Shown here piece after piece: positions 1 to 6,426 of a stretch of DNA of 8,423 nt. Source of the stretch: an uncultured Akkermansia sp. (GTDB taxonomy: Bacteria > Verrucomicrobiota > Verrucomicrobiia > Verrucomicrobiales > Akkermansiaceae); assembly GCA_947585525.1 (NCBI GenBank), contig CANPXA010000067.1, forward strand, positions 1-8,423, in the 5' to 3' direction. The first letter of the stretch is position 1. Every line of letters begins with the position of its first letter. Position numbers and translations under genes: made by a program. The notes under the pieces were generated by a model, which ran no database searches, was not told where the DNA came from, and saw nothing but the letters and a program-made list of their open reading frames with translations.

Positions 1-260
1 CCCGGACCGGAGGTGGACATGCAGACCCCCACCTTCCCGGTGAGCCTTCCGTAACCCTCCGCCGCAAACCCACCCCCTTGCTCGTGGCGGGGCAGGATGG
101 TCCTTATCGAAGGTTCTTTGCTGAGCGCCTGATGAATGGGCATGCTGGCTCCGCCCGGATAGGCAAAGACGACTTCAACTCCCTCCCTCACTAAACTCTC
201 CACGAGGACTTCGGCTCCCGTCATCTTCTTATCTCTTTGCTGGTTTTCTTCTTTGCTCAT
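1..260 (-). CDS. ilvB: Acetolactate synthase large subunit, N-terminal part (cut by window edge)
   Basis: This is the first 86 codons of a thiamine-diphosphate enzyme that condenses two pyruvates (or pyruvate and 2-oxobutyrate) in the first common step of valine, leucine and isoleucine synthesis. Visible family marks are AYPGGASMPI (residues 34-42), RHEQGG (58-63) with the TPP-activating glutamate at Glu60, GYGRLTGKVGV (69-79), and a TSGP start of the next conserved block at the edge. The rest of the enzyme lies outside the window. I used the ATG at 258-260, which gives a 12-residue charged, polar extension before the usual family start. Met13 (codon at 222-224) is a realistic alternative. 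There is no clear ribosome binding site at either start. Other TPP enzymes such as glyoxylate carboligase share this fold, but acetolactate synthase fits best. Confidence 0.88.
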   Translation of the reverse strand, partial: MSKEENQQRDKKMTGAEVLVESLVREGVEVVFAYPGGASMPIHQALSKEPSIRTILPRHEQGGGFAAEGYGRLTGKVGVCMSTSGP

Positions 261-285
261 AATAAATCTCGCACTCGTACCGCCC

Positions 286-306
286 GGGTGAGGATTTTCC
301 CCTCCC
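286..306 (-). promoter_or_regulatory. Possible hairpin in the ilvB leader
   Basis: Read on the minus strand, GGGAGGGGA and TCCTCACCC can pair around an AAA loop: 9 positions with one A-A mismatch and one G-U pair. It sits in the predicted 5' leader of ilvB, 26 to 46 nt before the ATG. It has no U-tract, and I saw no leader peptide rich in Leu, Ile or Val, so classical attenuation is not supported. A weak structural call only. Confidence 0.25.
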
Positions 307-322
307 ACACAGGCTGCCCCGC

Positions 323-351
323 ATTCTAGCAAATATCAACCCTTTTGAAAA
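323..351 (-). promoter_or_regulatory. Possible sigma-70 promoter for ilvB
   Basis: On the minus strand a TAGAAT -10 box (323-328) lies 17 bp downstream of TTTTCA (346-351), a 4/6 match to the -35 consensus. Transcription would start near 316 and give a leader of about 55 nt before the ilvB ATG. The -10 is identical to that proposed for def. The -35 is the weakest of the promoters called here. Confidence 0.4.
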
Positions 352-455
352 GCCTAGATTTCAGTTTAAGACAATCTGACACACACGAGTCCCAATAAAA
401 TCTTTTCTGCGCTTATTCAACCCATTCCTCTATTCGTCGTAGCTGACGTTAGCAC

Positions 456-1196
456 TCAATAATTGGTGAGGGAGCCGGGATGGGAGATGGCGCCTTTTTG
501 CATATTTTCATACATACGCCGCACCTGGGTACCCTTTCTGGCTTTCTCTGAGTAGAAAAAGGAGTACTTACCATCGACATCTCGCAGGACGTACCAGTGT
601 TCGATGGGCCATTTGTGTCCTTCCGTATAAAATTGGGAGAGCAAGAGCTCGATATCCGGGAGGTCGGCCCAATCGTCCAAATCGAGCTCATCACCGTTGG
701 TTGTTCGGAGACGACCGTTCCAACGCCAGGCATCGAGCACCCAGACGTGCGGCCAAGCTGCATCTTTCTGAGCAATATACACGCAGTTGTGTTCGGAGGC
801 GTGGCCTTGATCACGCACACAGCAACCAATGCGGAAAAATTGGAGGTGCCGTCGGCGCAGTTCACGGTACATATCGTGCTGGTAGTGCCAGCAGAGACCG
901 CGGTCTTGGCGTTTCAAATTGACAAGGGAGTTGCCGAACCAACCGGGAAAGTTGGAGCCATTGACCCGTGAAATTCCGGCCGCCGCTTTGTAGGCTGTAT
1001 CTGCGAGCCATCGGGCCTCATCCTGGGCGGCTTGGGAAGTCTGTTGCTCCTCGGGAAGTAGTTTGAGCAGGTTCTCGTAAAGAGTGTGACGTCGTTCGGT
1101 CACGAGTTTAGTTGTTGCGTAATTAGGCGGCGGAGGAGAGCACGCTATGAGAGCGAAACTCATCAGGACTACTACCCATATACGGCGCATAGACAT
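456..1196 (-). CDS. Predicted lipoprotein with a transglutaminase-like Cys-His-Asp arrangement
   Basis: The 246-residue protein starts MSMRRIWVVVLMSFALIAC: a basic N-terminus, a hydrophobic stretch and a lipobox LIAC with the lipidated cysteine at Cys19, so it should be exported and lipid-anchored. A PPPP linker and a helical charged region follow. The middle holds GLCWHY (Cys102), SEHNCVYIA (His136) and VLDAWRWNG (Asp155). The order and spacing (34 and 19 residues) resemble the catalytic triad of transglutaminase-like cysteine proteases and their relatives. I do not recognise a named family, so the enzymatic role is an inference. The frame is open upstream to 1292, but the strong promoter at 1203-1231 places the start at the ATG of 1194-1196. 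Met3 (1188-1190) is the alternative. The gene seems to be monocistronic. Confidence 0.8.
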   Translation of the reverse strand: MSMRRIWVVVLMSFALIACSPPPPNYATTKLVTERRHTLYENLLKLLPEEQQTSQAAQDEARWLADTAYKAAAGISRVNGSNFPGWFGNSLVNLKRQDRGLCWHYQHDMYRELRRRHLQFFRIGCCVRDQGHASEHNCVYIAQKDAAWPHVWVLDAWRWNGRLRTTNGDELDLDDWADLPDIELLLSQFYTEGHKWPIEHWYVLRDVDGKYSFFYSEKARKGTQVRRMYENMQKGAISHPGSLTNY

Positions 1197-1202
1197 GGGC
1201 GC

Positions 1203-1231
1203 ATTGTAGCATGAGGAGTGGGGGATGGCAA
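1203..1231 (-). promoter_or_regulatory. Sigma-70 promoter of the lipoprotein gene, apparently leaderless
   Basis: Read on the minus strand: TTGCCA (1226-1231), a 17-bp spacer, then TACAAT (1203-1208), each 5/6 to consensus. Only six bases separate the -10 box from the ATG at 1196, so the expected first transcribed base is at or next to the A of the start codon. This implies a leaderless mRNA and rules out the longer upstream reading of the frame. Confidence 0.72.
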
Positions 1232-1392
1232 GCACTCCATTCGGAACAGGTGTGATTGTAGGTGCGTTTGTCCTGTACGACGCGTGATACACCGGCGGCG
1301 CTCCCCGGTTATCCTTATGAACAATTGTATGACACCCGCTTCATACTCCGACCGAAAAATTGCACTTTGGACTCGTCGTCCCGATGTTCACA

Positions 1393-1424
1393 GGGGCTCT
1401 TTTCGTTCGGTGAAGAAAAACCCC
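1393..1424. terminator. Interrupted hairpin downstream of uppP, possible transcript end
   Basis: GGGG (1393-1396) can pair with CCCC (1421-1424), TTTTC (1400-1404) with GAAAA (1415-1419), and TTC with GAA around a GGT loop, interrupted by an internal loop and a bulged G. It lies 44-75 nt past the uppP stop, where an operon end is expected. No U-tract follows on either strand, so it is not a canonical intrinsic terminator. The rest of the 271-bp gap between uppP and the lipoprotein gene (1197-1467) shows only the lipoprotein promoter. Confidence 0.25.
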
Positions 1425-1467
1425 CGGCGTGACGGTACGTGCGTCAATGTGTCTGTGACTCGGTTTA

Positions 1468-2289
1468 TCAGAGCCCGTAGCAGATGAGGACAAGCATGAC
1501 GGCTGCAGCGAATAGACGGTACCAGCCGAAAATGGAAAGGCTGTGGCGATTGAGGTAACCCACCATCCATTTAACGGCGACGATAGAGCTTGCCCAGGCT
1601 ACGAAGGTGCCGATGAGCATGGAGGTCCAGCCGATCTGTTGCACCATGTCAGTTCCGTATTTGACGGCATCATGAGCGGTGGCTGCACCGAGGGTGATGA
1701 GACCGAGCAGGAAGCTGAATTCCACGGCGGCAGAGAGACTGAGTCCAACCGCGAGACCGCCGAGCATCGTCATGAGACTACGGCTCACACCGGGGCACAT
1801 GGCAACGCATTGCATGAGACCGACGGCAAACGCGCCCCGAGGAGAGAGTTGCTCAAGGGAATGACCTTCGTTCTTTCGTCCGCTCTTTTCACGTTGGCGC
1901 ACGTACAGCAGGATGGCGATGCCGCCCACGGCCCATGCGAGCATGACCACGCGAGCATTAAACAGGTAGTTTTTGATGAACCCCGAGCAGAGCAGACCCA
2001 CGACCGCCGCGGGGATGAAGGCAATGACGAGATTGATGAGCAGATGCAAACCCGAAACGTCTTTTCCCAACAGACCTTGCCACATTTGAACGACTCGACG
2101 GCGGTAAAGACCGAGAACGGCGAGGATAGCTCCCCCCTGGATGCAAATCTCAAAGGCGCTGAGAGCAGGCGACTCGTCGATTCCCACGAGGTACTGGGCA
2201 ATGATGAGGTGACCGGTGGAACTCACAGGTAGATATTCCGTGAGGCCTTCCACAATACCCAACACCACGGCTTCCCACCATTCCAACAT
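1468..2289 (-). CDS. uppP: Undecaprenyl-diphosphatase (UppP/BacA)
   Basis: This integral membrane phosphatase converts undecaprenyl diphosphate to the monophosphate, recycling the C55 carrier used for peptidoglycan and other envelope polymers; overproduction gives bacitracin resistance in other bacteria. The 273 residues match the usual family length. The first signature EGLTEYLPVSSTGH is at residues 14-27, with the conserved Glu14 and Glu18, Ser24 and His27. The second, PGVSRS, is at 166-171 with Arg170. Hydrophobic segments lie around 45-62, 82-103, 112-130, 152-165, 172-205, 222-244 and 255-271. The second motif reads SRSL where Escherichia coli has SRSG, a variant I associate with Verrucomicrobiota. 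It is the last gene of the purD operon, starts 8 nt after the M42 peptidase stop and has no Shine-Dalgarno sequence, so reinitiation or coupling is likely. Confidence 0.95.
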   Translation of the reverse strand: MLEWWEAVVLGIVEGLTEYLPVSSTGHLIIAQYLVGIDESPALSAFEICIQGGAILAVLGLYRRRVVQMWQGLLGKDVSGLHLLINLVIAFIPAAVVGLLCSGFIKNYLFNARVVMLAWAVGGIAILLYVRQREKSGRKNEGHSLEQLSPRGAFAVGLMQCVAMCPGVSRSLMTMLGGLAVGLSLSAAVEFSFLLGLITLGAATAHDAVKYGTDMVQQIGWTSMLIGTFVAWASSIVAVKWMVGYLNRHSLSIFGWYRLFAAAVMLVLICYGL

Positions 2290-2297
2290 AGCGAAAA

Positions 2298-3389
2298 TCA
2301 GCGCAGAGTATGGCGGAAGTTATCCGATGTCTTCAGCGAAGCGATAAACTCGACCAGCACATCTACCGTGGCCATCACATCACCCAAATCGGCTGTCTCC
2401 ACCGGGCTGTGCATATAGCGCAGCGGGAGGGAAAGGTTGGTGGAGGGCACGCCCTCGCGGGAACGGAAAATGGAGTCTGTATTGGTGCCCGTAGCGCGCC
2501 CGGAGGTTTCGCGTTGGAGCGGGAGCTTAGCTCGGGAGACGACTTGCTCGATGCGCGAGTTGATCTTGGGGTGGCAAGCGGGTCCGATGCAGAGGCAGGG
2601 ACCTGCGCCCAGTTTCACCTCACCGTAGCGGGTGGGAGCAAGACCGGGTGTGTCGGTGGCATGAGTTACGTCCAAGCAGATGGCAGCATCCGGGTGGATG
2701 CGGTAGGTGAGCATCTGTGCTCCATAGCAGCCTACTTCCTCCTGCACACTGTTGGCAAAGACAATGTTCCATGCGGGAGAAATTTTGCGTTCGTGGAGGG
2801 CTCGAGCTGTTTCAGCAATGATGTAACCGCAGAGACGGTCATCCAACGCGCGGCACACGAGGCGTCCGCCTTCATTGAGCATGAGCGGACCATCACAATA
2901 GACGGCGCGGTCTCCTACGCGCAGACCCAGCTTTTCCACTTCGTCTTTGTTTCGGCATCCGAGATCCACGTACAGCTCCCAGAGCTTGGGCGCCTTGTCC
3001 TGATCCTCCCGGATGTGGATCGCCGTGTTGCCGATGATACCGGTCACTTCTCCCTTGGCGCCGAAGAAGCGCAGGCGGCGACCACGAGCTATGGCTACAT
3101 CCGAGCCGCCGAGGCGTTCCACGTACGCGAAACCATCATCGGTGATGTGGCGGATGGAGAAACCGATTTCATCGGCATGCGCATCGAGCATGAGCGTTGG
3201 GGCGTTTTTTTGCTTGCTGCGCAGGGTTGCCCAGGTGGATCCATAGGCGTCGCACTCCTGAGAGTCGGTGTAAGGCGCCACGTAGTCGGCCCAGATTCTC
3301 TGAGCTTGTATCTCCATACCGGTAGGGGATGGAGTGTCGAGGATTTTGTAGAGAAAATCAGTAGATGACAGATGGGAATTTTTTTTCAT
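2298..3389 (-). CDS. M42 family metalloaminopeptidase
   Basis: A cytosolic dinuclear metal aminopeptidase of the M42 family (relatives: FrvX, YpdE, PepA-type glutamyl aminopeptidase, tetrahedral TET peptidases), which trims N-terminal residues from peptides. The 363 residues fit the family. All expected ligands are visible: His71 and Asp73 in DAHADEIG, the bridging Asp in ALDDR (181-185), catalytic Glu217 and metal ligand Glu218 in QEEVG, Asp240 in CLDVTHATD, and His327 in YMHSPVE. The inserted PDZ-like regulatory domain at about 75-170 is typical of the family. There is no signal peptide. It is the middle gene of the operon, 12 nt after purD and 8 nt before uppP. A CT-rich stretch, not a Shine-Dalgarno site, precedes its ATG. 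Substrate preference cannot be read from sequence, so no gene symbol is given. Confidence 0.93.
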   Translation of the reverse strand: MKKNSHLSSTDFLYKILDTPSPTGMEIQAQRIWADYVAPYTDSQECDAYGSTWATLRSKQKNAPTLMLDAHADEIGFSIRHITDDGFAYVERLGGSDVAIARGRRLRFFGAKGEVTGIIGNTAIHIREDQDKAPKLWELYVDLGCRNKDEVEKLGLRVGDRAVYCDGPLMLNEGGRLVCRALDDRLCGYIIAETARALHERKISPAWNIVFANSVQEEVGCYGAQMLTYRIHPDAAICLDVTHATDTPGLAPTRYGEVKLGAGPCLCIGPACHPKINSRIEQVVSRAKLPLQRETSGRATGTNTDSIFRSREGVPSTNLSLPLRYMHSPVETADLGDVMATVDVLVEFIASLKTSDNFRHTLR

Positions 3390-3401
3390 AAGAGGAAGGG
3401 G

Positions 3402-4646
3402 TCAGACATTACGATAGGCTATGTCACTGCGGCGCTGGCTACCGTCAAAGTCTATCTTGGCGGTCTCGGCGTGAGCTGCCTTGCGGGCGGCGTCCAGAGT
3501 GTCTCCCGTGGCAACGATGGCGAGCACACGACCCCCGGCCGTTTGCCATTCATCGCCCACTCGCTTGGTGCCGCAGTGGAAGACGCGCGCGGCACAATCA
3601 TCCAGTCCGTGGATGGTATCGCCGCTGTGGGAAGAGGAGGGATAGCCGGCAGAAGCGAGGATGCAGCAGACGCTCCAACCCTCCCGGAAGGAGATAAGCT
3701 CCGGCTTAAATTCGCCGCGCGCACCCGCCATGCAAAAGCCCGCCAGATCTCCGTGCAGCAGCGGCATCACAGCTTCGCATTCCGGATCCCCGAAGCGGCA
3801 GTTGTATTCAATCACTTTCGGTCCCTCCGGAGTGAGCATGAGTCCAAAGTAGAGGAATCCGCGGTAGGGAAGATGATCCTTCCGCAGCCCCGCTACCGTC
3901 GGTGCCACGATGGTCTGCTCGATGCAGCGCAGGGTGTCTCCATCCGTCAGACGGCGAGAAGCCACAGCTCCCATGCCACCGGTGTTAGGTCCCTCGTCTC
4001 CATCCTTGAGGCGCTTATAGTCGCGTGCGGGACAGAGGATAAGATAATTGTCATCACAGACTGCGGCAAAAATGGAGATCTCGGGTCCGGTCAGATATTC
4101 CTCCACAAGCAAGTGCCCTTCGCCGAAACGCTTGCGGGTGAAAACCTCGTCCAAAAACTCTTCAGCCTGGGCAGCATCCGCACAGACGGCTACACCCTTG
4201 CCGGCAGCCAAACCATCGAACTTTAAAACGGTGGGATACCGGTCGCCGATGGCTTGAAGAGCGGTCTCGCGGTCCTGCACGGCGACGGCTCGTCCGGTCG
4301 GTATGCCATGGCGGTTCATAAATTTCTTGGCGAATTCTTTGGAAGCTTCCAGTTGTGCACTTTCTTTGGGCGGTCCCCAACAGGGAATCCCCGCGGCGGC
4401 ACATCGGTTAGCCAGACCCTCGCCTTTCACGAGATAACTTTCCTCGCCCGCAACGCAGAGGTCAATTTTGTTGGCCATCATCCAGCTGATGAGCTCATCC
4501 ATGTCATGAGCCGGGATGGGCTGAGCCGTTTGAAGAATGGCATCGCTGCCGGGGAAAGAAAACAATTGGGGGTTTCCGGGGGATGCTGCCAGGGTTTCCA
4601 CCAAGGCTTGCTCGCGCCCTCCTTTTCCAATGACGGCGATTTTCAT
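3402..4646 (-). CDS. purD: Phosphoribosylamine-glycine ligase (GAR synthetase)
   Basis: This ATP-grasp enzyme joins glycine to 5-phosphoribosylamine in the second step of de novo purine synthesis. The 414 residues match the family. In order: the N-terminal domain IAVIGKGGREQAL (3-15), the linker GPPKESAQLEASKEFAKKFM (91-110), the ATP-grasp region with KFDGLAAGKGV (142-152) and LLVEEYLTGPEIS (179-191), the signature DYKRLKDGDEGPNTGGMGA (209-227), and metal-binding EYNCRFGDPE (280-289), with a C-terminal domain to the end. The first motif has Gln where many PurD proteins have His (GGREHA). The gene opens a three-gene operon with the M42 peptidase and uppP; I see no functional link among the three. 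The ATG lies 9 nt from a -10 box, so the mRNA leader should be only a few bases. Confidence 0.97.
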   Translation of the reverse strand: MKIAVIGKGGREQALVETLAASPGNPQLFSFPGSDAILQTAQPIPAHDMDELISWMMANKIDLCVAGEESYLVKGEGLANRCAAAGIPCWGPPKESAQLEASKEFAKKFMNRHGIPTGRAVAVQDRETALQAIGDRYPTVLKFDGLAAGKGVAVCADAAQAEEFLDEVFTRKRFGEGHLLVEEYLTGPEISIFAAVCDDNYLILCPARDYKRLKDGDEGPNTGGMGAVASRRLTDGDTLRCIEQTIVAPTVAGLRKDHLPYRGFLYFGLMLTPEGPKVIEYNCRFGDPECEAVMPLLHGDLAGFCMAGARGEFKPELISFREGWSVCCILASAGYPSSSHSGDTIHGLDDCAARVFHCGTKRVGDEWQTAGGRVLAIVATGDTLDAARKAAHAETAKIDFDGSQRRSDIAYRNV

Positions 4647-4655
4647 AGCGCGACC

Positions 4656-4684
4656 ATCCTACCAGCTCCTCGCCGCTGATGCAA
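4656..4684 (-). promoter_or_regulatory. Sigma-70 promoter of the purD operon, near-leaderless
   Basis: On the minus strand: TTGCAT (4679-4684), a 17-bp spacer, TAGGAT (4656-4661), then nine bases to the purD ATG. Transcription should start about 2-3 bases before the start codon. The -35 matches only in its TTG core, so this is weaker than the divergent promoter. The AG-rich stretch GAGGAG inside the spacer is upstream of the predicted transcript start and cannot act as a ribosome binding site for this mRNA. Confidence 0.55.
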
Positions 4685-4700
4685 CCCTTTTTTCCATGTC

Positions 4701-4729
4701 TTGCCTTCATGTTCTCCCGGTGGTATAAT
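4701..4729 (+). promoter_or_regulatory. Strong sigma-70 promoter of the squalene/phytoene synthase gene, leaderless
   Basis: TTGCCT (4701-4706), a 17-bp spacer and a perfect TATAAT (4724-4729). Seven bases separate the -10 box from the ATG at 4737, so the transcript should begin at or one base before the start codon. The -35 boxes of this promoter and the divergent purD promoter are 16 bp apart. Confidence 0.78.
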
Positions 4730-4736
4730 CCTCCTC

Positions 4737-5594
4737 ATGCAGGAGAAGGTGACGTTGTTACGCGACGTTTCGCGCTCGTTCTTTTTATCAGTATCTGCTC
4801 TGCCCGCGGAGATGAGGTCCGCTGTCGGTTTGGCCTACCTGCTTGCTCGTGCGACGGACAGTGCAGCCGATGCAAGGGATATTCCCCTGAATCGGAGACT
4901 CGTTGCCTTGGAAAGGATGCGAGCAGCCATTGCGGGGGAGAGTAAGTGGGAGCCGTTGACGAAAGAGTTTTGTGCAGGCGCGGACAAACCGGCGGAGGCA
5001 GAGCTGCTCTCCGGATTTGGAGAGTTGCTGCCACTACTTGAAAAGTTGCCGAGCCCTCAGCCGGAACTCGTGCGCAGTGTGCTAGCCACCATCATCAAAG
5101 GACAGCAGTGGGACCTTACCTTTTTCGAAGAACATAACTGCGTGCTCTCTGATGAGCAGACGCGTCTCTACACTTACAGGGTGGCCGGTTGTGTGGGACG
5201 TTTCTGGACTCAGCTGGGAGTCAGCGCCTTGGGAGAGAAATTCTGTGATCCCGCTCAAACGGACGCCATGCAGGAAATCGCCGCTCGCTATGGCTGTGGA
5301 TTGCAACTCGTCAATATCCTGCGAGATCGGGAGGAAGATGCCCGCAGGGGGCGGAGCTACCTGTGTTCTGACCCTGCGGAGTGGTTGCGCCGTGCAGAAA
5401 ACTACTTGAGGGACGGAGTGAGATATGCGCACAACCTGCGTCAATTCCGGGTGAGGTATGCAAGTTTGTTGCCGGCCCTGCTGGGACTCAAAACTCTCGC
5501 CGCCATCCGGCGAGCCAAATCCGGGAAGAGAGTCAAGATATCTCGCCTCGCGGTTTACAGCTCCATGCTGCGCGCATTTTTCTCCTGCCTTTAG
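4737..5594 (+). CDS. Squalene/phytoene synthase family protein
   Basis: The family joins two prenyl diphosphates head-to-head (farnesyl to squalene, or geranylgeranyl to phytoene), using two Asp-rich motifs that bind Mg-diphosphate. The 285-residue protein shows SRSFFLSVSALP (12-23), the first motif DSAAD (41-45), GQQWDL (122-127, equivalent to the family's GMxxDL), YTYRVAGCVG (145-154), and the second motif with NILRDREEDARRGRSYL (193-209; Asp197 and Asp201). The catalytic pieces look intact, so an active enzyme is likely, but product choice cannot be read from this. The SRSF start leans toward squalene synthases. No desaturase or cyclase gene is adjacent; the gene is alone on its transcript. 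The ATG at 4737 is chosen because the upstream TTG at 4701 is the -35 box. Its stop overlaps the def stop from the other strand. Confidence 0.88.
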   Translation: MQEKVTLLRDVSRSFFLSVSALPAEMRSAVGLAYLLARATDSAADARDIPLNRRLVALERMRAAIAGESKWEPLTKEFCAGADKPAEAELLSGFGELLPLLEKLPSPQPELVRSVLATIIKGQQWDLTFFEEHNCVLSDEQTRLYTYRVAGCVGRFWTQLGVSALGEKFCDPAQTDAMQEIAARYGCGLQLVNILRDREEDARRGRSYLCSDPAEWLRRAENYLRDGVRYAHNLRQFRVRYASLLPALLGLKTLAAIRRAKSGKRVKISRLAVYSSMLRAFFSCL

Positions 5595-6160
5595 GGCGAA
5601 TCTTGCCTCAGGTGCAGAAGGTTCTTGAGCCGCTTCGCCAGCGTTACTTTTGCCGCACTGGACACCTTGTCCGTAAACAGGAGCCCTGACAAGTGGTCGC
5701 ACTCATGTTGCAAGCAGCGCGCGAGAAGCCCGCCACAGTCGATCTCCAGGACCTTGCCGTCCAGCTTGTGCAAGGTAGCTTTCACCCGGCTGGGACGCGA
5801 TACGCGGGAGCGCACTCCGCGAACGCTCAGGCAGCCTTCGGTGCAGAGCTCCTGCTTGCCATAAGGTTCCAGAACGGGGTTGATAAAGACGAGGGGCATG
5901 ATGCTGCGCATGGGTTGTTGCTTTCCGTTCACAGTGATAATTTTGTCCTCCTCGGCAGCGTCTTCTTCTTCAGGGATGTCAATGGCAACAAGTTGCAACC
6001 CGAGCCCTACCTGAGGAGCGGCGAGACCGATTCCCTCCGCAGCGTACATGGTCTCAAGCATGTTCACTGCGAGTGTGTTTAATTCCAAGTCAACCTTTTC
6101 AACCGGAGCACACGGCTCCCTCAGCACCGGATCCCCATACTGTCTGATTGAAAGCAACAT
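5591..6160 (-). CDS. def: Peptide deformylase
   Basis: This cytosolic metalloenzyme removes the formyl group from the N-terminal methionine of nascent proteins. All three signatures are present in the 189-residue protein: GIGLAAPQVG (43-52), EGCLSV (108-113, metal ligand Cys110) and QHECDHLSG (151-159, ligands His152 and His156, catalytic Glu153). It is about 20 residues longer than Escherichia coli Def (169). The extra length is largely an acidic insert at about 63-86 (PEEEDAAEED and following) between the first two motifs, which I associate with Verrucomicrobiota homologues. No fmt gene is adjacent. It has its own promoter with a perfect -35, and the short leader has no Shine-Dalgarno site. 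Its last codons overlap the end of the convergent squalene/phytoene synthase gene. Confidence 0.97.
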   Translation of the reverse strand: MLLSIRQYGDPVLREPCAPVEKVDLELNTLAVNMLETMYAAEGIGLAAPQVGLGLQLVAIDIPEEEDAAEEDKIITVNGKQQPMRSIMPLVFINPVLEPYGKQELCTEGCLSVRGVRSRVSRPSRVKATLHKLDGKVLEIDCGGLLARCLQHECDHLSGLLFTDKVSSAAKVTLAKRLKNLLHLRQDSP

Positions 6161-6175
6161 AGTCGTACTGCCGAT

Positions 6176-6204
6176 ATTCTAGCACATACGCAACTTGCTG
6201 TCAA
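6176..6204 (-). promoter_or_regulatory. Sigma-70 promoter of def
   Basis: On the minus strand: perfect TTGACA (6199-6204), a 17-bp spacer, TAGAAT (6176-6181). Fifteen bases follow before the def ATG, so the leader should be about 8 nt, too short for a normal ribosome binding site. It is the best -35 in the window. Confidence 0.78.
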
Positions 6205-6250
6205 ATCGTGCAGCTCTTCCGGCGGGGTAAACGCATTTGAGAGAGGTTCA

Positions 6251-6275
6251 TCAATAGAGAGAGTACTCTTATTGA
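6251..6275. repeat. Hairpin inside the MITE-like element
   Basis: TCAATA (6251-6256) pairs with TATTGA (6270-6275), and AGAG (6258-6261) with CTCT (6266-6269), leaving one bulged G and an AGTA loop: 10 base pairs in all. No U-tract follows on either strand. Confidence 0.5.
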
Positions 6276-6366
6276 TTAATATCATCGTTGATGCGTATCA
6301 AAAATCATGACGACGAGCGGTCATCATGATGATGGTTCTCAAAAAGCCTTCTCGTTCGCCAAATTC

Positions 6367-6379
6367 GCGGCGTAGCCGC
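6367..6379. repeat. GC-rich hairpin inside the MITE-like element
   Basis: GCGGC-GTA-GCCGC is a perfect 5-bp stem with a 3-base loop. The flanking GTTCG (6354-6358) and CGAAC (6380-6384) can add an outer 5-bp stem with an 8-base bulge on the left arm. It contrasts with the AT-rich surroundings and resembles a REP-type palindrome. Confidence 0.45.
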
Positions 6380-6395
6380 CGAACATTATCAACAA

Positions 6396-6423
6396 ATCGT
6401 AAATCGTAATTCGTCCATCGTAA
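6396..6423. repeat. Four tandem heptamers
   Basis: ATCGTAA, ATCGTAA, TTCGTCC, ATCGTAA run head to tail; three are identical and the third is degenerate. The array lies between the GC-rich hairpin and the right-end hairpin of the MITE-like element. Confidence 0.6.
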
Positions 6424-6426
6424 ATA

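Noticed and set aside
420..455. Terminator after the lipoprotein gene
   Set aside because: Only a 4-bp stem (CGTC/GACG) is visible and no U-tract follows.
1197..1292. N-terminal extension of the lipoprotein to 1292
   Set aside because: It contains the promoter, would bury the signal peptide 32 residues in, and lacks a ribosome binding site.
1543..2232. 229-codon plus-strand frame opposite uppP, rich in His, Glu and Asp
   Set aside because: The odd composition is what the reverse complement of a hydrophobic membrane protein gene gives; the uppP motifs are intact on the other strand.
2310..3368. Long open frame (352 codons) on the plus strand opposite the M42 peptidase gene
   Set aside because: It mirrors a gene with all catalytic residues intact, its translation has no recognisable motif, and long antisense frames are expected in GC-rich coding DNA.
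3372..4226. 284-codon plus-strand frame opposite purD
   Set aside because: Shadow of the clearly conserved purD; no family features and no promoter or coupled start.
4701..4736. TTG start extending the squalene/phytoene synthase by 12 residues
   Set aside because: The TTG belongs to the -35 box of a near-consensus promoter, so the codons would not be transcribed.
5082..5702. 206-codon minus-strand frame spanning the ends of the synthase gene and def
   Set aside because: Overlaps two well-supported genes in other frames and shows no domain features.
6271..6306. Outward-facing promoter inside the MITE-like element (TTGATT, 18 bp, TATCAA)
   Set aside because: The match is poor and expected by chance in AT-rich palindromic DNA; ispE already has a better promoter next to its start.
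6396..6423. CRISPR-like array
   Set aside because: The units are 7 nt and contiguous, with no spacers and no cas genes nearby.
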